Shown one piece after another: positions 56,397 through 63,031 of a stretch of 64,000 bases of DNA. The stretch is from Streptomyces sp. Ru73. Lineage in GTDB: Bacteria; Actinomycetota; Actinomycetes; Streptomycetales; Streptomycetaceae. A program made the translations under genes and the position numbers. The stretch lies in NCBI RefSeq assembly GCF_002920575.1, contig NZ_PQSQ01000013.1:53168-117167 (forward strand). Reading direction: 5' to 3'. Under the pieces are notes generated by a model. That model was given only the letters and a program-made list of their open reading frames with translations. It searched no databases and was not told the DNA's origin. Positions within the stretch are counted from its first letter, which is position 1. Each line of letters opens with the position of its first letter.

Positions 56397-57878
56397 TCAC
56401 TGCTCGCCCTTGCTCTCCTGACGAGCAGCCGAAGCGGCCTGCGCGGCGGCGCTCCCGGGTCGCTTGCGGGCGACCCAGCCCTCGATGTTCCGCTGCTGAC
56501 CACGCGCGACAGCCAGCGAACCCGGGGGCACATCCTTGGTGATCACGGAGCCCGCCGCGGTGTACGCGCCGTCCCCGATCGTGACAGGAGCCACAAACAT
56601 GTTGTCCGACCCCGTCTTGCAGTGAGAACCCACCGTCGTGTGGTGCTTCGCCTCACCGTCGTAGTTCACGAAGACGCTCGCCGCACCGATGTTGGTGTAC
56701 TCACCAATGGTCGCATCCCCGACATACGACAGATGCGGCACCTTCGTACCCTCACCGATCTTCGCGTTCTTCATCTCCACATACGTGCCGGCCTTCGCCT
56801 TCAGACCCAGCTCCGTACCCGGCCGCAGATACGCGTACGGACCCACACTCGCCCCCGGCCCGACCTTCGCACCGTCCGCCACCGTGAAGGACACGACCGC
56901 CCCCTCACCGACCGACGTGTCCGCCAGCCGCGAATGCGGACCCACCTCGGCGAACGACGCCACATGCGTACTGCCGAGCAGCTGCGTACCAGGATGGACG
57001 ACCGCGTCCGGCTCGAACGTCACCGTCACATCCACCCACGTCGACGCCGGATCCACCACCGTCACACCGCTCAGCATCGCCGCTTCCAGCAACCGCTCGT
57101 TCAGCAGCCGGCGCGCCTCCGCCAGCTGCACACGGTTGTTGATCCCCAGGATCTCCCGGTGATCCGGCGCCACCGCCGCACCCACCCGGTGCCCGGCCTC
57201 CCGCACGATCCCCAGCACGTCCGTGAGGTACTCCTCACCCTGGCTGTTGTCCGTCCGCACCTTGCCCAGCGCCTCGATCAGCAGCCGCGCGTCGAACGCG
57301 AACACGCCACTGTTGATCTCCCGGATCGCCCGCTGCGCGTCGCTCGCGTCCTTGTGCTCCACGATCGCGGTGACGGCCCCCGTGGCCTCGTCCCGCACGA
57401 TCCGGCCGTACCCGGTCGCATCCGGCACCTCGGCGGACAGCACCGTCACGGCGTTGCCGTCCGCGGCGTGCGTCTCGGCCAGCGCCTTCAGCGTCTCCCC
57501 CGTCAGCAGCGGCGTGTCACCGCACACGACCACCACGGTCCCGTCCAGCTCCACGCCCGGCGCGCCGGCCTCACCGGAACCGCCGGAGGTCAGCTCCTCC
57601 AGCCCCATCCGGACGGCATGGCCCGTGCCGTTCTGCTCGTGCTGCACCGCGGTGCGGACGCTCGCGTCGATCTCGGCGAGGTGCGCGGTGACCTGCTCGC
57701 GGGCGTGGCCCACGACCACCACGAGGTGCTCGGGGTCCAGCTCACGGGAGGCGGCGACGACATGGCCGACGAGGGAGCGGCCGCAGATCGCGTGCAGGAC
57801 CTTGGGGGTCGCCGACTTCATGCGGGTGCCCTCACCCGCTGCGAGAACGACGACGGCTGCCGGGCGGTTGGCGCTCAC
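56397..57878 (-). CDS. glmU: Bifunctional N-acetylglucosamine-1-phosphate uridylyltransferase/acetyltransferase GlmU
   Basis: A 493-residue enzyme making UDP-GlcNAc for peptidoglycan. The N-terminal pyrophosphorylase has VVLAAGEGTRMKSATPK and VVCGDTPLLTGET; the C-terminal left-handed beta-helix acetyltransferase has hexapeptide repeats and NYDGEAKHHTTVG with the catalytic His. The ~30-residue C-terminal tail (Ala/Gln-rich) is typical of actinobacteria. GTG 57878. The tRNA-Gln gene lies 122 bp upstream. Confidence 0.96.
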   Translation of the reverse strand: MSANRPAAVVVLAAGEGTRMKSATPKVLHAICGRSLVGHVVAASRELDPEHLVVVVGHAREQVTAHLAEIDASVRTAVQHEQNGTGHAVRMGLEELTSGGSGEAGAPGVELDGTVVVVCGDTPLLTGETLKALAETHAADGNAVTVLSAEVPDATGYGRIVRDEATGAVTAIVEHKDASDAQRAIREINSGVFAFDARLLIEALGKVRTDNSQGEEYLTDVLGIVREAGHRVGAAVAPDHREILGINNRVQLAEARRLLNERLLEAAMLSGVTVVDPASTWVDVTVTFEPDAVVHPGTQLLGSTHVASFAEVGPHSRLADTSVGEGAVVSFTVADGAKVGPGASVGPYAYLRPGTELGLKAKAGTYVEMKNAKIGEGTKVPHLSYVGDATIGEYTNIGAASVFVNYDGEAKHHTTVGSHCKTGSDNMFVAPVTIGDGAYTAAGSVITKDVPPGSLAVARGQQRNIEGWVARKRPGSAAAQAASAARQESKGEQ

Positions 57879-57999
57879 GGGGATGCCCTTCGGCTTCTTG
57901 GCTACTTCGGGTGGTGGACACCCGAAGGATACCGGTGCGTATTGCAGCCGAAACGCGGACGGGTCCCGACGATGCCGTCAGGACCCGAACTGAGCATTG

Positions 58000-58071
58000 C
58001 TCCCCTGCCAGGACTCGAACCCGGACATAAGGCACCAAAAGCCTCAGTGCTGCCAATTACACCACAGGGGA
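58000..58071 (-). tRNA. tRNA-Gln (anticodon TTG)
   Basis: A 72-nt cloverleaf on the minus strand. The acceptor arms TCCCCTG and CAGGGGA pair; the D-loop contains GTAATTGGCAGC; the anticodon stem GAGGC/GCCTT encloses TTTTGGT with anticodon TTG (58036-58038 complement); and the T-loop GGGTTCGAGTCC is canonical. The CCA end is not encoded. A decayed HTH gene abuts its 5' side. Confidence 0.95.
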
Positions 58072-58117
58072 TGGCAAACGGGGTTAAACCGGACAACCCC
58101 CCCGGTTGGTCCCGTTC

Positions 58118-58769
58118 AGCACCCAACACTATGCCGTACCACCAGCCTTCAATGCGACGGTACAGATCGGCGCCCTTCCTCACCCGTACCACGAGGCAGC
58201 CGCGGTAGTCGTCACCGGTGTTCTTCCGGACCGTCTTCGGGTTGTGCTTCTTCAGGGTGGTCTTGCCGAAGGCGGAGGTGTCGACGCCGGCCAGGTCGGC
58301 CCAATAGAGGCCCCGCGCCGATGAGGAGCAGTTCGCGATCGCTCAGCTTGCCGACCTCGTCCCGGGCGGCGGCCTTCGTCTTCTGCCGCTCCGCGTCGCG
58401 CACGGTGAGCTCGTGCTCCCAGCGCTTCTGTGAGGCGATCCTGGCCTGCTCGCCGGGTGCGCGCCGATCCGGCTTCGGCAGGTCCCGGACCCACAGCGAG
58501 ATCGAACTCGTCGAGACGCCGAGCTCCAGCTGGATCTGGTCGTAGGTCATGCCCGGAAGGCGGAGCTCGCGGGCCTTCGCGCGGAGGTCGTCCTTGGCGT
58601 TGGGGCGCTTGGTCCATTCCGGGGGCGGCTCGCCCTGGAGTGCGCGGTTCAGCAGGTCGTTGTTGTGGATTTTGAGGCGGTCGCGGATCCGGCGGCGACT
58701 GAGGCCGGCGCGGCGGAGCGTCACCGCTTCGTCGCGCAGGGACTCGAAGTCCGGGTAGGTGTTCGTCAC
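58118..58769 (-). pseudogene. Frameshifted HTH protein gene beside tRNA-Gln
   Basis: The first ~160 codons (from GTG 58769) encode two HTH-like segments (SRRRIRDRLKIHNNDLLNRAL and MTYDQIQLELGVSTSSISLWV) and a charged helix ending SDRELLLIGA. After 58317 the frame is lost and stops at 58212. The missing C-terminus continues in another frame from 58309: LYWADLAGVDTSAFGKTTLKK, then KHNPKTVRKN and LYRRIEGWWYGIVLGA. Homologues I recall have LYWAE right after LIGA and ~40-60 more residues before YWADL, so a deletion between two LYWA-coding stretches plus frameshift is likely. The family may be DNA-binding/LAGLIDADG-like. Confidence 0.75.
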
Positions 58770-58925
58770 AGTGCAAAGCGTCCGCGGCCGGCGGGCAGGC
58801 GTGCCGGAAATGCCGGGTGATTCGTCGCTTCGGGGGAAACTCGCAGGTACTGGTCCGTAACGGACGGGTCGCATGGTCGTCGTCGTGGCCGGAAAACGGT
58901 GGCGGGCGCCCGTAGGGTGGGCGGT

Positions 58926-60359
58926 ATGACCGCGACGGGGGTAAGGGACGCCGGAGGCGTCAGGGGCGAGCCGAGGAGCGGGCCGTGGTGGTGGGAGCGC
59001 CGCCGCAGTGCCGTGCTGGACGTGTTCCTGGCGGTTGCCTCGGCGGTGGAGTGTGTTTTCGAGGGGGTGCAGTTCGCGCACGAGTCCCGGGTGCCGGTGG
59101 CGGTCGGGGTGGTGCTCGGGCTGCTGGTGGGCCCGGTGCTGCTGGTGCGGCGCAAGTGGCCGATTGTCGTCGTTCTGGTGGCGATCGCGGTGTCGCCGGC
59201 GGAGCTGGGCGCGCTGCTGACGGTGGTGGGGCTGTACACGCTGGCGGCGTCGGACGTGCCGCGCCGGTTCACGGTGCTGCTGGCGGGGATGTCCGTCGTG
59301 GGCACGCTGATCATCACGGCCCTGAAGATGCAGCAGGACGTGGCGAGCCAGGAGGACTTCGATCCGCCGTGGTGGTTCGTGCCGCTGGTGTCGGTGGCGC
59401 TGGGGCTGGCGCTGACGGCGCCGCCGGTGCTGCTGGGGCTGTACGTGGGGGCGCGGCGCCGGCTGGTGGAGAGTCTGCGGGAGCGTGCCGACGGTCTGGA
59501 GCGGGAGCTGATGCTGCTCGCGGAGCGCGCGGAGGAGCGTGCGGAGTGGGCGCGTAATGAGGAGCGGACGCGGATCGCGCGGGAGATGCACGACGTGGTG
59601 GCGCACCGGGTGAGTCTGATGGTGGTGCATGCGGCGGCGTTGCAGGCGGTGGCGTTGAAGGATCCGGAGAAGGCGTCGCGGAACGCGGGCCTGGTGGGGG
59701 ACATGGGCCGGCAGGCGTTGATGGAGTTGCGGGAGATGCTGGGGGTGCTGCGTACGGGGGAGGGCGCGGCGGCGTCGGCGCGGGTGTCGGACGAGCCGGA
59801 GCGGCTGGTGGCGGTGGCGTCGAAGGTGTCGCGGGGGCCGTCGGGGCCGGAGGCCGGTACGGGTTCGGCGGCCGGTGCCGGGGCCGGTGCGGACGGTGCG
59901 GCCGCGGCGGGTGCGCCGGGTGCGGTGCGGGCCGCCGCGGTGGTGGCCGAGGGTGAGGGGGAGGGGCCTTCGCTGTCGGAGGTGGCGGCGCTGGTCGAGC
60001 AGTCGCGGGCGGCGGGCACGGTGGTGGAGCTGTCGGTCGAGGGGGACGCGGGCGCTTATGGGCCGGGGGTGGAGCAGACGGTGTTCCGGGTGGTGCAGGA
60101 GGCGCTGACGAACGTGCACAAGCATGCGCCGGGGGCGAAGGTGCGGGTGCGGCTGGCGCATCGGGACGGGGAGGTCGCGGTGCAGGTGGAGAACGGTCCG
60201 TCGGAGCGCGGGGCTGCGGATGCGGGGCTGCCGAGCGGGGGGAACGGTCTGGTGGGGATGCGGGAGCGGGTGACCGGGCTGGGCGGGGTGTTCGTCTCGG
60301 GTCCGACGGAGGCGGGGGGCTTCCGGGTGTCGGCGGTGCTGCCGGGCGGGGAGCGGTAG
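58926..60359 (+). CDS. Sensor histidine kinase, NarL-partner (HisKA_3) type
   Basis: A 477-residue membrane kinase with about five transmembrane segments (residues ~35-175), a coiled coil (ERADGLERELMLLAERAEERAEWARNEE), and the H-box REMHDVVAHRVSLMVVH with the phosphorylated His. The catalytic domain has RVVQEALTNVHKHAPG and GNGLVGMRERVTGLGG. An Ala/Gly-rich insert (~300-345) splits kinase halves. ATG 58926 is chosen. No response regulator is adjacent; the two NarL regulators in this window are 15 kb or more away. Confidence 0.9.
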   Translation: MTATGVRDAGGVRGEPRSGPWWWERRRSAVLDVFLAVASAVECVFEGVQFAHESRVPVAVGVVLGLLVGPVLLVRRKWPIVVVLVAIAVSPAELGALLTVVGLYTLAASDVPRRFTVLLAGMSVVGTLIITALKMQQDVASQEDFDPPWWFVPLVSVALGLALTAPPVLLGLYVGARRRLVESLRERADGLERELMLLAERAEERAEWARNEERTRIAREMHDVVAHRVSLMVVHAAALQAVALKDPEKASRNAGLVGDMGRQALMELREMLGVLRTGEGAAASARVSDEPERLVAVASKVSRGPSGPEAGTGSAAGAGAGADGAAAAGAPGAVRAAAVVAEGEGEGPSLSEVAALVEQSRAAGTVVELSVEGDAGAYGPGVEQTVFRVVQEALTNVHKHAPGAKVRVRLAHRDGEVAVQVENGPSERGAADAGLPSGGNGLVGMRERVTGLGGVFVSGPTEAGGFRVSAVLPGGER

Positions 60360-60494
60360 CCGGGGCGGTGGCCTGGAGCGGCGGGCGGGGCCGGCCCCGC
60401 CCGCCGGGATCACCGGCCCCGCCCGCCGGAACCATCGGGACCACCGGCCCCGCCTCGACGCCGGCCGCGCCGTGGCGGCCGGCCCGCATGGACC

Positions 60495-61025
60495 TCAGTC
60501 CGTCGCGACCGTCAGGCGTGTCGGGCGCGTGCCGAGGACCAGGGTGGAGAGGGCCTGGTCGATGTCGTGGCCGAGGTACCAGTCGCCGGTGTGGTCGAGG
60601 CTGTAGACGCGGCCCTGGGCGTCGATGGCCAGGGTCGCCTGGCTGTCGGCTTCCCGGCCGAGGGGGGCGACCTGGGTGTCGAGTGCGCGGCCGAGGTCGC
60701 CCAGGGTGCGGGCGAGGTGGATGCCGTACAGGGGGTCGATCTCGAAGGGCGTGGGGGCGATGTGCCGGCCGGGGCCCGGCGCGCTGATGCGCAGGGTGCC
60801 GAATTCGGCCCAGGCTTCGACGGCGGCGGGGAAGACGGTGTGCCGGTGGCCGCCGGGCGAGGTGTGTTCGCGGAGGGCGTCGGCCCAGTGTTCGGCCTGC
60901 TTGATGTCCCAGCGGCCGGGCTGCCAGCCGGCTTCCTGCAGGGCGGCGTCGACGGCGACGGGGAAGCGGGTGGTGGCGCCGGCTGCCCGGTCGTACGCGG
61001 TGGTGGCGGGGGTGGGGGAGCTCAT
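60495..61025 (-). CDS. SUKH-3 domain protein (immunity-like)
   Basis: A 176-residue soluble protein. After a Ser/Thr/Ala-rich start it reads FPVAVDAALQEAGWQPGR, HTVFPAAVEAWAEFG, IAPTPFEIDPLYGIHL and VYSLDHTGDWYLG, the pattern of SUKH-3 proteins. SUKH folds often act as immunity proteins against nuclease or deaminase toxins. It starts 8 bp after the deaminase-like gene and should be co-transcribed with it. Confidence 0.82.
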   Translation of the reverse strand: MSSPTPATTAYDRAAGATTRFPVAVDAALQEAGWQPGRWDIKQAEHWADALREHTSPGGHRHTVFPAAVEAWAEFGTLRISAPGPGRHIAPTPFEIDPLYGIHLARTLGDLGRALDTQVAPLGREADSQATLAIDAQGRVYSLDHTGDWYLGHDIDQALSTLVLGTRPTRLTVATD

Positions 61026-61033
61026 GGTGCGGG

Positions 61034-61594
61034 TCAGCTCCCTGCCGGGGAGAAGCCGACGGGCATGACGCCGAAGAAGGCGAGGAGCGCGTCGCAGGAG
61101 CGGCAGGGTGCGGCGTAGTGGCCGTGCTGGGGGTCGCCGTCCTCGCGGATGTGACGGGCGGTCAGTTTGGAGTGCTTCAGTGAGCGGCGGGCTTCGCCGT
61201 TGGTGAGCGGCTTTTTGGACTGCCGTTTGGAGCGGTTGGCCTCGACGGCGGTGAGGTGCCGGGAGAGGAGTACGGCTTCGGGGCAGCGGCCGGTGAAGCG
61301 CTCGCGCTGTGCGGTGCTGAGGGTGTCGAGGAAGTCCTGGACGAGCGGGTGGAGCGTGGGGGGCTGTTCGGACTTGCTGGCGGTGCAGGTGAGGGTTTCG
61401 CCGCGTACGGAGAGGGCGGCGGCGACGGTGGGGAGGATGCCGTCGCGGCGGTGCCGGAGTACGGGCGGGCCGTCGTGGTCGGCGGCGCTCCAGCCGATCC
61501 GGGGGTCGCCGACGGGGTGTGCCGGTGCCGGTGCGGTGTGCTGTGCGGCGGTGCGCCCGGTGGACCGTGCGCTGGACTGTGCGGTTGTGCTCAT
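61034..61594 (-). CDS. YwqJ-related putative deaminase
   Basis: A 186-residue protein with deaminase-fold hallmarks of the YwqJ type: Cys104-Pro-Glu106 in GRCPEAVLLSRHL (zinc ligand plus proton-relay Glu) and Cys164/Cys167 in APCRSCDAL. Deaminases of this group occur as toxin domains in polymorphic toxin systems. Here it is a small, free-standing protein without a secretion signal, paired with a SUKH-3 gene. GGAGGG is upstream of the ATG. Substrate (nucleic acid, nucleotide or other) is unknown. Confidence 0.78.
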   Translation of the reverse strand: MSTTAQSSARSTGRTAAQHTAPAPAHPVGDPRIGWSAADHDGPPVLRHRRDGILPTVAAALSVRGETLTCTASKSEQPPTLHPLVQDFLDTLSTAQRERFTGRCPEAVLLSRHLTAVEANRSKRQSKKPLTNGEARRSLKHSKLTARHIREDGDPQHGHYAAPCRSCDALLAFFGVMPVGFSPAGS

Positions 61595-62011
61595 GGCGGT
61601 GCTTCCCTCCCTGCATCCCCCGTCTGCGGGGGTCAGCCTGCCAAACGCGCTGGGTGTTGCGGAAGTCGGGCATGCCGCAGGGGTGTCACTGGTGGGTGAC
61701 AGTCCTTGTCACGGGTCTGTGACAGTCGGCCGGTTGGGGGTCTGGTGGGACAGGTGTGCGGATGGGGCGCGGGCGGGGTGCGGGGTGGGCGTGCGGGCGG
61801 GGTTTCCCGCCGGGAGGGGCGGCAGCTGTGGCGGGCCGGTGCGGGCTCGGCGGGCGGCCGTCAGGCGGTCGCCCGGCAGTCGTCGGGCGGTCGGCGGGTG
61901 GCCGGGAAGCGGCCGGTGGGCGGCCGGCGGGGGCGTACGGGGGCGGGGCGGGGGTTGCCGTAGCGCTTAGGCTGTGCGGCAGTAGCCAGTTCCAGCCAGG
62001 GGGCATCCGCC
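61595..62011. other. Divergent control region of the toxin/immunity-like cluster
   Basis: 417 bp without a convincing gene. It contains a CCCCCG-TCTG-CGGGGG hairpin (61617-61632) in the deaminase leader, the two TGTCAC-N6-GTGACA dyads near 61684-61724, and then ~200 bp of very G-rich sequence full of GGCGGTCGGCGGG-like imperfect repeats before the WHH gene. Confidence 0.6.
61684..61724. promoter_or_regulatory. Tandem TGTCAC-N6-GTGACA dyads
   Basis: Two dyads of identical architecture: TGTCAC 61684-61689 with GTGACA 61696-61701, and TGTCAC 61707-61712 with GTGACA 61719-61724. They are 23 bp apart, about two helical turns, and GTGACAGTC is repeated exactly. The site lies 90 bp upstream of the deaminase start. 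A dimeric regulator bound on one DNA face is likely; the regulator is not identified. Confidence 0.65.
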
Positions 62012-63025
62012 ATGACGACAGGTCCGATCAGTGGGGGGCTGGGGGCACCTCCCAGCCGCCAGGCTGGGGGACACGCCGCGCCACCGAACACGGCCTACGC
62101 CGGGCAGGTCGTGCATTTCCCGGACCCGGTCCGGGCCGCGCGCTACCCGAGGGGCGTACGGGTGGACGGGAACGGGTTCCCGGACTTCTCGCCGTACGCG
62201 CGGGCAGCGGCGGAGATCGCCGAGCCGCCGGAGGGGTTCGGCGTCGACGAGCTGCGGCTGACGGACTTCGTGTCGGCCAACGCGGCGCTGCACGGTGAGG
62301 GCCACGAGCTGTGGGAGGACGTGCCGGCGGTGGCGACGCCGCACGGCTGGACGTGGCACCACGTGGCGGGCACGCGGCGGCTGGAGCTGGTTCCGGTCGA
62401 GGTGAAGGCGCTGCTGCGGCATCACGGCGGGCTGGCGACGGCGCCGGTGGATCATGAGAAGCGGGGCACGCGGCCGTTGCAGGAGACGCGGCCGGCGCAC
62501 TTCGGGCTGCCGCACCGGGACGTGTCGGTGCCCGAGGACGCGGTGCTGCAGGCCGAGGAGGCGCTGGGGTACCGGCTGCCGGGTGCGTACCGGGCGTTCC
62601 TGAAGGCGGCGGGCGGGTGTGCGCCGGTGGGCGCCGCGCTCGATCCGGAGCTGGGGCTGCTGGTGGACCAGCCGTTCTTCACGGTGCGGGACGAGGCGGC
62701 CGTGAACGACCTGGTGTACGTGAACAAGTGTCTGCGGGACCACTTCACGAAGGACTACCTGGGCGTGGGGTTCGTCCAGGGCGGTGTGATCGCGGTGAAG
62801 GTGCGCGGGGACGGGGCCGGTTCGGTCTGGTTCTGCGCGTACGACGACGCGCGGGACCGGGACGGCTGGACGGTGCAGGAGCGGGTGGAGCGGCTGCTGC
62901 TGCCGTGCGGCCGGGATTTCGACGAGTTCCTGGAGCGTCTCGCGGGCAATCCGCCGGAGCTGGAGACGGTGGCGAACCTGATGGTGGACGGTGGCTTCGC
63001 GCGCGCCGTTCCGGTGGAGGGGTGA
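62012..63025 (+). CDS. WHH-type HNH nuclease fused to an SMI1/KNR4 (SUKH) domain
   Basis: A 337-residue protein. Residues ~30-145 read as an HNH/ENDO VII nuclease: FPDFSPYARA, LTDFVSANAALH, then GWTWHHVAGTRRLELVPVEV with the Trp115-His116-His117 signature, and LRHHGG. Residues ~170-310 have the SMI1/KNR4 pattern (AEEALGYRLPGAYRAFLKAAGG, VNDLVYVNKCLRDHF, DFDEFLERL). Toxin-like and immunity-like domains thus share one chain. The N-terminal ~25 residues include a hairpin-element insertion. A CAGGGGG site precedes ATG 62012. The YrhB-like gene follows 6 bp later. Confidence 0.78.
   Translation: MTTGPISGGLGAPPSRQAGGHAAPPNTAYAGQVVHFPDPVRAARYPRGVRVDGNGFPDFSPYARAAAEIAEPPEGFGVDELRLTDFVSANAALHGEGHELWEDVPAVATPHGWTWHHVAGTRRLELVPVEVKALLRHHGGLATAPVDHEKRGTRPLQETRPAHFGLPHRDVSVPEDAVLQAEEALGYRLPGAYRAFLKAAGGCAPVGAALDPELGLLVDQPFFTVRDEAAVNDLVYVNKCLRDHFTKDYLGVGFVQGGVIAVKVRGDGAGSVWFCAYDDARDRDGWTVQERVERLLLPCGRDFDEFLERLAGNPPELETVANLMVDGGFARAVPVEG
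62036..62071. repeat. GC hairpin element within the WHH gene N-terminus
   Basis: CTCCCAGCC (62049-62057) pairs with GGCTGGGGG (62062-62070, one G-U) around GCCA, and an extra GGCTGGGGG copy precedes it at 62037-62045. The sequence resembles GGGGGCACCTCCCAGC..GCTGGGGGA repeats that I recall as common between Streptomyces genes. Here it is read as codons ~9-20. Confidence 0.6.
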
Positions 63026-63031
63026 GGCGCG

